Of a stretch of 64,000 bases of DNA, positions 17,093 through 25,943 are shown in pieces (the stretch's first letter is position 1; each line of letters opens with the position of its first letter). The stretch is taken from positions 248,001 through 312,000 of the forward strand of contig CALUXX010000001.1 in NCBI GenBank assembly GCA_944324845.1, read 5' to 3'. The DNA is from Candidatus Gastranaerophilales bacterium (GTDB lineage Bacteria; Cyanobacteriota; Vampirovibrionia; Gastranaerophilales; Gastranaerophilaceae). The position numbers were made by a program, and so were the translations under genes. A model generated the notes under the pieces. It worked only from the letters and a program-made list of their open reading frames with translations. It did not search any database and was not told where the DNA came from.

Positions 17093-18055
17093 ATGCTTGT
17101 TAATAGAGTTCAACAAAATTATTATTACTCAATAAACTCTAAGGGGGGATTTAGTAAAGTCAGTTATCCTTTGGATATTTGCCAACAATCAAAAGGAGAT
17201 GTTTTTCTTCGTTCTGATAGTATTGATGATGTTAGTTTTGAAGGTGTGGCATTTGTTGAAAAGATTTTTTGTGATTATTTAAAACAAAAGTCTTATAAAA
17301 CTTCAATTAAAGGTTCAAAAAGACCATATCTTTCTATTGATAAAGATTTAGAACCATTTATTACCCCTGTAAAAATTCCTGTTACTAAAGATGAAAGAAT
17401 TAATGCTTGGGATATTAATCCAAAAAATTCAAAAGATTATGTTATTTTTCTGCACGGATTTTCTCAAAATATAACGAATAATCAGCCATTATACAAAGAA
17501 CTTGCCAAAACCAGATTTGGAATTTTGGCGATAGATTATAGAGGGTATGGTAAAAATCCGCGTTCTATACATGTAAAAGAAGATGATATGGTGCAAGATG
17601 TTAATGCTTCCATAAAATATTTAAAAGATAAAGGTATTGAAAATATTGGTTTAATTGGTCATAGTTTTGGTGCTTATTTAGGAGCAAAGGTTTCCTCTCA
17701 AATACAACCTGCATTTTTAGTAATGGTATCGCCTATAAGTTCATTAGAATTTTGGTTGCGAAATGTTCTGTTGCATCCTAAAAAATATAAATTAGAAATG
17801 AATTTAATAAAATATATTAAAGATTTCAAAGAGCAGTATTCAAAGGTTTTTAAAATTTCGGATTATTTAAAGAATAACAAAACCGATATGTATGTTCTTC
17901 AAACAAGTAATGACAAGTATGTTAAAACAACAAGTGTTGATGATGTAGTGAATAATATTGAAAATCTCAAACAATATACCAAGATAAAACTTGGCGGACA
18001 TCGCATGGATGATAATAAAATAAGTGCAATAAAAACTATACTTGAAGGTTTGTAA
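17093..18055 (+). CDS. Alpha/beta hydrolase
   Basis: A 320-residue protein whose residues of about 115-310 form an alpha/beta hydrolase domain. FLHGFSQN is the oxyanion-hole segment, GHSFG is the nucleophile elbow with the catalytic Ser, and SNDKYV and GGHRMD can supply the acid and His. The first 110 residues are unassigned and lack a signal peptide; they include KKSYKTS-like basic sequence. The substrate cannot be told. The promoter probably lies in the AT-rich 110 bases after tRNA-Leu, which is divergent. Confidence 0.8.
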   Translation: MLVNRVQQNYYYSINSKGGFSKVSYPLDICQQSKGDVFLRSDSIDDVSFEGVAFVEKIFCDYLKQKSYKTSIKGSKRPYLSIDKDLEPFITPVKIPVTKDERINAWDINPKNSKDYVIFLHGFSQNITNNQPLYKELAKTRFGILAIDYRGYGKNPRSIHVKEDDMVQDVNASIKYLKDKGIENIGLIGHSFGAYLGAKVSSQIQPAFLVMVSPISSLEFWLRNVLLHPKKYKLEMNLIKYIKDFKEQYSKVFKISDYLKNNKTDMYVLQTSNDKYVKTTSVDDVVNNIENLKQYTKIKLGGHRMDDNKISAIKTILEGL

Positions 18056-18108
18056 ATCCGTGTTTTTTATGTAATACTTAATACATAGAATAGGGAGTAT
18101 TAGGTGAT

Positions 18109-19926
18109 ATGGATTATAAGTTAAAAAATACAGTTTCGAAGGATGCTTTTAGATATGGTTATTTATCAAAAAAGATTGCGCCATTTTTAAAACCGCATGT
18201 GCCAAGAATTTTATTAAACATGTTATTGGCAATTCCTTTAGGTTTGCTTGATGGTGTTGTTGCTTATGCGCTAAAACCTTATATGGATTGTGTAATTAAC
18301 GGTCAGGCTTGGAAAATTTTTGGTTTTACTATTGAACAAAGTGTTTTGGCAACAGCTATACCTTTTGCGATAGTTTCTTTTGCGATTATTCAAGGTTTAT
18401 TGAGATATTCAAATAACTATTTGACGGATTGGACTGGAAATAAAATTTCTAATTCATTAAAAATTGAACTGTTTAAAAAACTTACATCTCTTGATCCTGT
18501 TTTTTATGATATAAACTCTTCGGGTTTAGTTTTAGCAAGATTTTTTACCGATCCTGAAACGGCTTCTAAAAATATTATCAATACGATAAAAACTTTTGTA
18601 ATGACAAGTTTTGGAATTGTCGGTTTGGTAGGTGTGCTTTTGTATAACTCTTGGAAACTTGCAATTATTGGTGTTGGAATAATGGCTATTGCTATTACTC
18701 CTGTTACATTGATTAGAAAAAGAGTTAAAAAAGTTTCCAATGCAAATATGGTTGTTGGCGGAAGTATGACAACTAATATTAACGAAACTTTTGCAGGGAA
18801 CAAGATTATGACAGCGTATAATCTTCAAGATATGCAAAATGCTAAGTTTGAAAAACAAATAAAAGAACAATTTAATCTTACTATCTCATTGACAAAAAGA
18901 GTTGGTTGGATGTCACCGATAATGTATTTTGTATGTTCTATCGGAATTGCACTGGTTATGTTTTACGGTAATCACTTAATAATAACTGGTGAAATGACAG
19001 CTGGAAGTTTTGCATCATTTGTAACTTCATTGTTATTACTATATAAACCGGTAAAAGATTTAGGAAGAACATTAACAGATATTCAAACAACTTTTGTCGC
19101 TTTAGGACGTGTATTTGAATTGTTTGATTTAATGCCTAATATTAAAAATTGCGATAATCCGATTAAGATGAATGATTTGCAACATTCTATTGATTTTGAG
19201 CATGTATTTTTTGAATATGAAAAGGATGTTCCTGTATTAAAAGATTTCTCATTGCATGTTAATAAGGGAGAAACTATTGCACTTGTTGGAAATTCAGGTG
19301 GTGGAAAAAGTACGATTGTGAATTTGTTGCCAAGATTTTATGATATAAAAAGCGGTTCTATAAAATTTGACGGTATTGATATCAAAAATTTTGATATTAA
19401 ATCTTTGAGAAATAATATTTCTTTTGTATTCCAAGATAATTTCTTATTTACAGGAACTATCAGAGAAAATATTCTTATGGGAAATAGAAATGCGACAGAA
19501 GAAGAACTTCAAAATGTTATAAAAATGGCTCATCTTGACGAATTTTTATCAACTGTTGAAAATGGTGTTGATACTCAAGTTGGAGAAAGAGGAACTTCTT
19601 TATCAGGAGGTCAAAGACAGCGTGTTGCAATAGCAAGAGCAATGATTAAAAATGCTCCGATAGTAATTCTTGATGAAGCAACTTCGGCACTTGATAATGA
19701 ATCTGAAGCTATAGTTCAAAAAGCTTTGGATAATTTGATAAAAAATAAAACCGTATTTGTAATCGCTCATAGATTATCAACAATTAATAATGCCGATAGA
19801 ATTGCGGTGATAAACGAAGGTGAACTTGTTGAATTAGGTACTCATGAGCAATTAATGCAAATTAATGAAGGTTATTATAAACACCTTTACGAAATGCAAT
19901 TTAAAAATCAAGAAATTAATGTTTAA
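18109..19926 (+). CDS. msbA: ABC exporter of the MsbA lipid/multidrug type
   Basis: A 605-residue half-transporter combining a six-helix membrane domain (about residues 35-330) with a nucleotide-binding domain. The ATPase has Walker A GNSGGGKST, a Q-loop in FVFQDNF, the signature LSGGQRQRVAIARA, Walker B VILDEATSALD and the switch His in VFVIAHRLST. The fold and length fit MsbA-like flippases that export lipid A core or other lipids from the inner membrane. An outer-membrane lineage would need such a protein, but a multidrug role cannot be excluded. GGGAGTATTAGGTGAT precedes the ATG. Confidence 0.87.
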   Translation: MDYKLKNTVSKDAFRYGYLSKKIAPFLKPHVPRILLNMLLAIPLGLLDGVVAYALKPYMDCVINGQAWKIFGFTIEQSVLATAIPFAIVSFAIIQGLLRYSNNYLTDWTGNKISNSLKIELFKKLTSLDPVFYDINSSGLVLARFFTDPETASKNIINTIKTFVMTSFGIVGLVGVLLYNSWKLAIIGVGIMAIAITPVTLIRKRVKKVSNANMVVGGSMTTNINETFAGNKIMTAYNLQDMQNAKFEKQIKEQFNLTISLTKRVGWMSPIMYFVCSIGIALVMFYGNHLIITGEMTAGSFASFVTSLLLLYKPVKDLGRTLTDIQTTFVALGRVFELFDLMPNIKNCDNPIKMNDLQHSIDFEHVFFEYEKDVPVLKDFSLHVNKGETIALVGNSGGGKSTIVNLLPRFYDIKSGSIKFDGIDIKNFDIKSLRNNISFVFQDNFLFTGTIRENILMGNRNATEEELQNVIKMAHLDEFLSTVENGVDTQVGERGTSLSGGQRQRVAIARAMIKNAPIVILDEATSALDNESEAIVQKALDNLIKNKTVFVIAHRLSTINNADRIAVINEGELVELGTHEQLMQINEGYYKHLYEMQFKNQEINV

Positions 19927-19985
19927 TTTCTAATAAATTATGTTTGTTATATAATCTATTTGTGTATAGTCCGTTAGGGGAGAAC

Positions 19986-20708
19986 ATGAAAGTTATTGAA
20001 CTGGAAAATATTGATTCTACGAACAGTTACGCAAAACTAAATATTGATACCCTTGAAGATAAAACCGTTGTTTTTGCACATCGTCAAAATAATGGCAGAG
20101 GCAGACTTAATCGTTCTTGGGTTGACTTAGGAGAAGGTAATCTTTTCATAACTTTTGTTCTTAAACCGGCTGATATTTATAGAAAAATTTTACCGAATTT
20201 AACTCAATATTTATCAGTTTGTTTGTGTAAAGTTTTAGAAACTTACGGATTGAAAACTCAAATCAAATGGCCAAATGATGTTTTGGTTAATGGTAAAAAA
20301 ATTGCCGGAATTTTATCAGAATCTGTTATGCAAGGGGCTGGATTAAAAGGTCTTGCTCTTGGTATTGGAGTTAATTTAAACGCTAAAAAAGAAGATGTTG
20401 AGAAAATTCCAAATAGAATTGTAACGGCTCTTAATCTAGAAATTAGTCAGAGTGTTGATTTAGATAAATTTTTCAACGAGTTAACTAAAGAGTTTTTTAA
20501 AGGTTATGATAGTTTTTTAACAAACGGTTTTGTTCAAATTAAAGATGATTATATTCAACGAAATTGTTTTATAAATAAAGAATTAAATGTTCAAATATTT
20601 AATAAAGTAGAAAAAGGACTGGCAAAATCCGTTAATGATAGCGGAGAGTTAGTCCTTTTAAATAGTGAAAATAAAGAAGTTGTACTTACAATAGGAGATA
20701 TTTTATGA
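19986..20708 (+). CDS. birA: Biotin--protein ligase (no DNA-binding domain)
   Basis: Activates biotin with ATP and attaches it to the lysine of a biotin carrier domain. The 240-residue protein has GRGRLNRSW (biotinyl-adenylate loop), KWPNDVL and KIAGIL. There is no N-terminal helix-turn-helix, so this is the monofunctional form, not the biotin repressor. The ATG at 19986 is chosen over an upstream in-frame ATG because TTAGGGGAG lies just before it. Its last four bases overlap oadG (ATGA), which places it in the same operon as the biotin-dependent decarboxylase that it presumably modifies. Confidence 0.92.
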   Translation: MKVIELENIDSTNSYAKLNIDTLEDKTVVFAHRQNNGRGRLNRSWVDLGEGNLFITFVLKPADIYRKILPNLTQYLSVCLCKVLETYGLKTQIKWPNDVLVNGKKIAGILSESVMQGAGLKGLALGIGVNLNAKKEDVEKIPNRIVTALNLEISQSVDLDKFFNELTKEFFKGYDSFLTNGFVQIKDDYIQRNCFINKELNVQIFNKVEKGLAKSVNDSGELVLLNSENKEVVLTIGDIL

Positions 20709-20941
20709 ATGAACAATTAGCAAACGGGTTAGTATTACTCGGAACGGGCATGGGTTTTGTCTTGTGCTTTTTAGTTATTATGATTTTTGTTATGGGAATA
20801 ATGACACTTGTTGTGTCATATCTTAACAAAATCTTTCCGGAGGCTGTAGAAGAAGTAAAATCTACGGCTAAAAAAGTCAGTGCAAATGTAGACGAAGCAA
20901 TAGCACTTGCTATTGCAGCTGTTAAGGCTAGAAGAAGTTAG
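20705..20941 (+). CDS. oadG: Oxaloacetate decarboxylase gamma-type subunit
   Basis: A 78-residue protein with a single N-terminal membrane helix (VLCFLVIMIFVMGIMTLVV) followed by a short charged cytoplasmic tail (EEVKSTAKKVSANVDEAIA). This matches the small gamma subunit that joins the alpha and beta subunits of Na+-pumping carboxylate decarboxylases. The ATG overlaps the birA stop codon, and oadA starts 27 bases downstream. Confidence 0.82.
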   Translation: MNEQLANGLVLLGTGMGFVLCFLVIMIFVMGIMTLVVSYLNKIFPEAVEEVKSTAKKVSANVDEAIALAIAAVKARRS

Positions 20942-20968
20942 TTTTGTTATATAAGAAAGGACTTAAAA

Positions 20969-22771
20969 ATGGGTAAAAAACTTATTAAAGTTATGGATAC
21001 ATCTTTCAGAGATGGTTTCCAGTCAATTTACGGGGCAAAGGTTCTTGTTGAAGACTTTATCCCTGCATTAAAAGCAGCAGTAGATGCCGGTATTAAACAC
21101 TTTGAAACTGCAGGTGGTGCTAGATTTCAGGCTCCGATATTCTTCTGCAATGAAAACGCTTTTGAAACTATGGACAAAATCAGAGAAGCTGTTGGTCCTG
21201 ATGTAAAATTACAATCTTTAGCTCGTGGTGTTAACGTTGTAGGTTTAAATTCTCAACCACGTGACGTTATTGATTTACACGCAAAAATGTTTGCAAAACA
21301 CGGTGTTAACGTTGTTAGAAACTTCGATGCTTTGAATGATGTTAACAACTTGATTGATTCAGCTAATTCAATTAAAAAACACGGAATGCAACATGAAGTT
21401 ACTATTACAATGATGGAATTACCTTATGGTTGTGAAGGTGCTCATGATGTTGCTTTCTATGAAAGAGTTTTGAGAAATATTTTAGACTCTGGTTTACCAT
21501 TTGACAGTTTAGCATTCAAGGATGCTTCAGGAACTTCTCACCCAAGAAAAGTTTATGAAACTGTTAAAATGGCTCGTGAACTTTTAGGTGCTGATGCTCA
21601 TATCAGATTCCATTCTCACGAAACAGCAGGTACCGGTTTGGCTGCATATTTAGCAGCATTAGACGGTGGTGCTGATGGTATCGACCTTGCTATGAAACCT
21701 GTTTCTGGTGGTACCGGTCAACCTGATATTATTTCTATGTGGCACGCTTTAAGAGGCACTGAATATGATTTAGGTTTAGATATTAAGAAAATTATGGAAA
21801 CTGAAGAAATCTTTAAAGAATGTATGAAAGATTATCCAATTTCTCCAATTTCTCTAGCAGTTAACCCAATTCTTATTCAAGCTCCGTTACCTGGTGGTGC
21901 TACAGCAACAACAGTTAACCAATTAAAAGATATGGGTATGTTAGACAAATTCCCTAAACTTATTGCAAATATGAAAGAAGTTGTTGAAAGAGGCGGTTTT
22001 GCAACATCTGTAACTCCTGTTTCTCAATTCTATGCTCAACAATCTTTCTTGAACGCAATATCTGAACACCCTTGGGAAAAAGCTAACCCAGGTTATGCAA
22101 AAATGTTGTTAGGTTACTTTGGTAAAACTCCTTGTGAACCTGATCCAGAACTTGTTAAATGGGCAGAAGAAAAAACCGGCTTACAACCTACTACAGAAAA
22201 AGTTGTTGACTTAAACGAAAAAGATCCTGAAAAAGGTTTGAAGGCTGCTGAAGAAAGATTGAAGGCTGCAGGTCTTCCTGTAACTGATGAAAATCTATTT
22301 ATCTCAGCTGCATGTAAAGACGGTAATGTTGATAAAGGTATCGATTTCTTACTTGGTAAAGGTAAAGTTTCAGTTAACAAAACTGCTAATAAACCGGCTG
22401 AAGCACCTGTATCTTCAGATTCTAATGAATATACAGTTACAGTTAACGGTAAAAAATATGCTATCGCATTTGATGGTGATAAAGCAACTGTTAACGGTAA
22501 AGCATACGACTTTAATGTTAAAGCAGGTATTGAACATGCACATGCTGCAGCAGGTTCAGGTGAAGAAGTCACTGCGGGTGTTCCGGGCAATGTCTTGAGA
22601 ATTGAAGCATCAGAAGGCGACTCCGTAAATGAAGGCGATGTAATTCTTGTGCTTGAAGCAATGAAAATGGAAATAGAAATTAAGGCACCTAAAGCAGGTA
22701 CCATTCAATCTATCCTTGTTACCCAGGGTGAAAAGGTTGTTACAGGTCAGGCTTTGGTTGTAGTAGGTTAA
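20969..22771 (+). CDS. oadA: Oxaloacetate decarboxylase alpha subunit (carboxyltransferase-biotin carrier)
   Basis: Transfers the carboxyl group of oxaloacetate (or a related acid) to biotin. The 600 residues comprise an HMGL-like carboxyltransferase TIM barrel (about 5-270) with MDTSFRDGFQS and the metal site HIRFHSHETAGTG, a conserved PYC/OADA domain (about 290-460), a short Ala/Pro linker and a C-terminal biotinyl domain with EAMKMEIEI, whose Lys is biotinylated. A GAAAGGA site precedes the ATG. It lies between oadG and oadB, so the intact Na+-pump complex is encoded here. The codon choice is more C-ending than in neighbouring genes, which suggests high expression. Confidence 0.94.
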   Translation: MGKKLIKVMDTSFRDGFQSIYGAKVLVEDFIPALKAAVDAGIKHFETAGGARFQAPIFFCNENAFETMDKIREAVGPDVKLQSLARGVNVVGLNSQPRDVIDLHAKMFAKHGVNVVRNFDALNDVNNLIDSANSIKKHGMQHEVTITMMELPYGCEGAHDVAFYERVLRNILDSGLPFDSLAFKDASGTSHPRKVYETVKMARELLGADAHIRFHSHETAGTGLAAYLAALDGGADGIDLAMKPVSGGTGQPDIISMWHALRGTEYDLGLDIKKIMETEEIFKECMKDYPISPISLAVNPILIQAPLPGGATATTVNQLKDMGMLDKFPKLIANMKEVVERGGFATSVTPVSQFYAQQSFLNAISEHPWEKANPGYAKMLLGYFGKTPCEPDPELVKWAEEKTGLQPTTEKVVDLNEKDPEKGLKAAEERLKAAGLPVTDENLFISAACKDGNVDKGIDFLLGKGKVSVNKTANKPAEAPVSSDSNEYTVTVNGKKYAIAFDGDKATVNGKAYDFNVKAGIEHAHAAAGSGEEVTAGVPGNVLRIEASEGDSVNEGDVILVLEAMKMEIEIKAPKAGTIQSILVTQGEKVVTGQALVVVG

Positions 22772-22783
22772 GGAGGATAGGTT

Positions 22784-23992
22784 ATGAATATACATGACGG
22801 TTTAATTGAACTCTGGAATACTACAGGTTTGATGAACTTTGTATTAGATCCGGATCCGGCACTTAAAGGTTTTGAGCAGGTATTGCACATGCACGGACAA
22901 TGGATTATGATTTTAATCTGCTTGTTCCTGTTGTGGCTCGGTATTAAAAAGCAATTTGAACCATTACTTCTGGTTCCGATTGCATTCGGCGGATTATTAT
23001 CGAATATTCCTATGCCGCCGGGGGAAGAAATTGCAGGCCCTGCAGGCTTCCTTGGAATTATATTTGAAGCAGGTATTCACAAAGGGATATTCCCGTTGAT
23101 TATCTTTATGGGTGTTGGCGCAATGACAGACTTCGGGCCGTTAATTGCAAACCCTAAAACCGCACTTTTAGGCGGTGCCGCTCAATTTGGTATATTTGGC
23201 GCATTGCTTTTAGCACTGGCACTTGCACCGGTTATGACCGCTATGGGCATGGAACCATTTACAATTCAACAGGCTAGTGCTATCGGTATTATCGGCGGTG
23301 CTGATGGTCCGACTTCAATCTACGTTACTACAAAACTTGCTCCTGAATTATTAGGTGCTATTGCAGTTGCTGCATATTCATATATGGCACTTGTTCCTGT
23401 AATTCAGCCGCCAATTATGAAACTATTGACAACCGAGGCTGAAAGAAAAATCAGAATGGTACAATTAAGAGAAGTTTCAAAACGTGAAAAAATTGTATTC
23501 CCTCTGATGGTACTGCTTCTTTGTATTATATTTTTACCAAGTGCCTGCCCGCTTGTCGGTGCGTTCTGCTTCGGTAACTTATGCAGAGAATGCGGAGTTG
23601 TTGAAAGATTATCAGACACTTTGCAAAACGCATTAATCAATATTGTTACAATATTCTTAGGCTTAACAGTCGGTTCAAAACTTTCAGCAAGCCAGTTTTT
23701 AACAGGTCAGACACTGTTTATTCTCTTTTTGGGAATTATGGCATTTTCACTTGCCACAGCAGGCGGTGTTTTGATGGCAAAACTTATGAACCTGTTTTCT
23801 AAAACAAAAATCAACCCGCTTATCGGTTCTGCAGGAGTTTCCGCAGTTCCGATGGCAGCACGTGTATCAAACAAAGTTGGTCAGGAGGCTGATCCTCAAA
23901 ACTTCCTGTTGATGCACGCAATGGGGCCGAATGTATCAGGTGTTATCGGTTCTGCCGTTGCTGCAGGTGTATTGCTTGCTCTTTGTAACTAA
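22784..23992 (+). CDS. oadB: Oxaloacetate decarboxylase beta subunit (Na+ pump)
   Basis: The 402-residue polytopic membrane subunit that decarboxylates carboxybiotin and exports Na+. Family segments are [13 protein letters not shown] near the N-terminus, [29 protein letters not shown] (the ion-site region with a key Asp) and a C-terminal [19 protein letters not shown]. The start is 12 bases after oadA behind a strong AAGGAGG site. The operon ends at the hairpin at 24018-24056. An intact pump converts decarboxylation energy into a Na+ gradient. Confidence 0.95.
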   Translation: MNIHDGLIELWNTTGLMNFVLDPDPALKGFEQVLHMHGQWIMILICLFLLWLGIKKQFEPLLLVPIAFGGLLSNIPMPPGEEIAGPAGFLGIIFEAGIHKGIFPLIIFMGVGAMTDFGPLIANPKTALLGGAAQFGIFGALLLALALAPVMTAMGMEPFTIQQASAIGIIGGADGPTSIYVTTKLAPELLGAIAVAAYSYMALVPVIQPPIMKLLTTEAERKIRMVQLREVSKREKIVFPLMVLLLCIIFLPSACPLVGAFCFGNLCRECGVVERLSDTLQNALINIVTIFLGLTVGSKLSASQFLTGQTLFILFLGIMAFSLATAGGVLMAKLMNLFSKTKINPLIGSAGVSAVPMAARVSNKVGQEADPQNFLLMHAMGPNVSGVIGSAVAAGVLLALCN

Positions 23993-24017
23993 GGTTTGAT
24001 TTTAATTAGTAATATAC

Positions 24018-24056
24018 AAAAAATCACTTATTGAAATTTCAATAAGTGATTTTTTT
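24018..24056 (+). terminator. Terminator of the birA-oadGAB operon
   Basis: AAATCACTTATTG-AAAT-TTCAATAAGTGATTT forms a long hairpin followed by T7 on the plus strand, starting 26 bases after the oadB stop. Confidence 0.92.
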
Positions 24057-24075
24057 ACCTTTTAATGTTAAATAA

Positions 24076-24372
24076 GATGCTGAAACAAGTTCAGCATGAC
24101 ACTTTTGGAGATTTTATTTGTTTCTATAAAAGAATATGTCATTCCGAATTTATTTCGGAATCAAATTCTCTTAAATGTTTCCCGGAAGTTTAAAATAGAT
24201 GCTGAAACAAGTTCAGCATGACACTTTTGGAGATTTTATTTGCTTCTATAAAAGAATATGTCATTCCGAATTTATTTCGGAATCTAATTCTCTTAAATTT
24301 TTCATAGAAGTTCAAAATAGATGCTGAAACAAGTTCAGCATGACAGTTTTTGAGTAAAAAGTTCAGGATGAC
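24076..24372. repeat. Second palindromic repeat array (122-bp units) beside tRNA-Lys
   Basis: Type B palindromes (GCTGAA-ACAAG-TTCAGC variant) start at 24076, 24198 and 24320; type A palindromes at 24138 and 24260. Both series have an exact period of 122 bp, and a half B copy lies at 24361-24372. Linkers match those of the array at 16641-16849. The gene-free 412-bp gap between oadB and tRNA-Lys contains only this array and the oadB terminator; the short open frame across it merely translates the repeats. Confidence 0.92.
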
Positions 24373-24404
24373 GGGTTTAGACAATATTTTTAGACATAAA
24401 AAAT

Positions 24405-24477
24405 TGCGCTTGGCGCGATTCGAACGCGCGACCTATCCCTTAAAAGGGGAGTGCTCTACCTGCTGAGCTACAAGCGC
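24405..24477 (-). tRNA. tRNA-Lys (anticodon TTT)
   Basis: On the minus strand, acceptor GCGCTTG pairs with CAAGCGC, followed by discriminator A. The D-arm contains TAGCTCAGCAGGTAGAGC. The anticodon stem CTCCC/GGGAT (end pair mismatched) encloses loop CTTTTAA, giving anticodon TTT. The T-arm has GTTCGAATC. CCA is not encoded, unlike in the tRNA-Leu of this window. Confidence 0.94.
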
Positions 24478-24590
24478 AAATATCTATTTATACTTCCTAG
24501 TGACGATGTTACCATCGCATAACTAGATAGTAACAAGAACAAAATTTATTGTCAACTCTTTTTTATAATAAATTTTTATTTTTTATTTTT

Positions 24591-24614
24591 AAGGCTCAAG
24601 AAAACTTGAGCCTT
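24591..24614. terminator. Hairpin downstream of the HTH regulator
   Basis: AAGGCTCAAG-AAAA-CTTGAGCCTT is a perfect 10-bp stem just after the stop of the minus-strand regulator. No good T-run follows on the minus strand, so termination may be partial and could allow read-through to tRNA-Lys. Confidence 0.55.
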
Positions 24615-24620
24615 AATTTA

Positions 24621-25181
24621 TTATTCTATATTACTGAATTTTCTTGCGCATTCAAACATTGTATTCAAAAGTGCGGCGTTACTGTTTAGGTTCATGCCAT
24701 TTGCTTCCAGAACTTGTTTTATTCGATCTTCCCATAGTGTATAAATATCATTTTTATCAAGTTCCAGAACTTGTCCTATTGTGGATAATTCTTTATAATC
24801 TATTGGAATCGGATAGGCTCCTCTTAGCATATCAACCATATCGACTCGTCTTTTTCTTGGAAAAGCCTTTAGAAATGTTATTATACTTATTCCTTTTTCT
24901 GCGATGACACTTTTCAATAGTTCAAGTGTATCATCTTGGAGTATTGGTTCTTGCGGAATTTTGTATTCTTCAAATTCTTCAGGGGAAATGTTCATTACTG
25001 TTGCAATTCTTTCTATTGTAGTTCCTCTTGTTGAGAATGGTATTGTTTCATCTATCAAGTTATATATATAAGAAAGGGTTACGCCTATCATTTCTGCAAA
25101 GTCTTTTTTGTGTAATTGATTTTCTTCTAAGAATTTTGCAACTTTTTCTGAACTTTTTAATGTTTTTGTTTCGTGTTTCAT
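24621..25181 (-). CDS. HTH-domain protein (XRE-like)
   Basis: A 186-residue protein with an N-terminal Cro/C1-type helix-turn-helix (about residues 12-70): VAKFLEENQLHKKDFAEMIG, then VTLSYIYNLID as the turn and recognition helix. The C-terminal 110 residues are helical and unassigned (VIAEKGISIITFLKAFPRKRR, NDIYTLWEDRIKQVLEANG). The ATG has a GAGGT site upstream. Targets are unknown. The divergent neighbour, pth, shares a 136-bp intergenic region with it. Confidence 0.75.
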   Translation of the reverse strand: MKHETKTLKSSEKVAKFLEENQLHKKDFAEMIGVTLSYIYNLIDETIPFSTRGTTIERIATVMNISPEEFEEYKIPQEPILQDDTLELLKSVIAEKGISIITFLKAFPRKRRVDMVDMLRGAYPIPIDYKELSTIGQVLELDKNDIYTLWEDRIKQVLEANGMNLNSNAALLNTMFECARKFSNIE

Positions 25182-25317
25182 TTCAGATACCTCATTTTTT
25201 TATAATTTAATAATTAGTTATCTTTTTGTTAAGCATACGGTTGATATACCATTTTGGTAATTTTTATTTAAGTTAAAATATTAAATATAATGTAACTTGT
25301 ACAATAAAGGATTAGTT

Positions 25318-25875
25318 ATGAAATTAATAGCAGGTTTAGGAAATATTGGTGATAAATATTGTTTTACCCGTCATAATGCAGGGTTTATGGTAGTTGATAA
25401 GATTGCACTTGATAAAGGTGTTTCTTTTAAAGAAGAAAAGAAGTTTAAATGTTTTCTTACAAAATACAAATCAGGTAGTGAAGAATATATGTTGATTAAG
25501 CCAACAACCTTTATGAATTTATCAGGAGAGGCTGTTCAATTAGTTATGAATTATTATAAAATCTCTGTGAATGATATTATAATTGTTTTTGATGATTTAT
25601 CTTTAGATGTTGGTAAAATGAGATTTAGGGCAAACGGTTCCGATGGCGGTCATAACGGTATAAAATCGGTGATTAAATCATTAGGGACAAAAGATATTGC
25701 AAGGTTAAAAATCGGGATAGGACCTCAACCTCCAATTCCGTCAGAGGCTTTTGTTTTGCAGAATTTCACGGCGGAACAGTTAGAATTGTTAAAGCCTGTT
25801 ATAAAAAAATCTGTTGATGCTGTTGAGTATTATTTTGAAAACGGAATTAGTAAGGCTCAAAATATGTATAATTAA
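25318..25875 (+). CDS. pth: Peptidyl-tRNA hydrolase
   Basis: Releases tRNA from prematurely dropped peptidyl-tRNA. The 185-residue protein has GLGNIGDKYCFTRHNAGFM with the catalytic His and the conserved Asn, KPTTFMNLSGEAV, VFDDLSLDVGKMRFRANGS and GGHNGIKSVI, all standard. The ATG at 25318, preceded by AAAGGA, is chosen over a start seven codons upstream because the protein family begins with MKLIAGLGN. Confidence 0.96.
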   Translation: MKLIAGLGNIGDKYCFTRHNAGFMVVDKIALDKGVSFKEEKKFKCFLTKYKSGSEEYMLIKPTTFMNLSGEAVQLVMNYYKISVNDIIIVFDDLSLDVGKMRFRANGSDGGHNGIKSVIKSLGTKDIARLKIGIGPQPPIPSEAFVLQNFTAEQLELLKPVIKKSVDAVEYYFENGISKAQNMYN

Positions 25876-25943
25876 CGGGTTTGTATATTTATTTGTTTGG
25901 TGTTATAATTTCGAAAGACTTAGGGTATTAAGGAGTGAAATAA

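Noticed and set aside
19944-19985. Longer birA start (14 extra residues)
   Set aside because: The extension is hydrophobic and unlike the family, and the Shine-Dalgarno site TTAGGGGAG fits the ATG at 19986.
22114-22704. 196-codon minus-strand frame opposite oadA
   Set aside because: Antisense shadow of the oadA 3' half, which has full family motifs; no start signal.
24190-24384. Open frame of 64 codons on the minus strand (CHAELVSAS and VMLNLFQHL peptides)
   Set aside because: It only translates the A and B palindromic repeats; this peptide pattern is a familiar artefact of such repeats.
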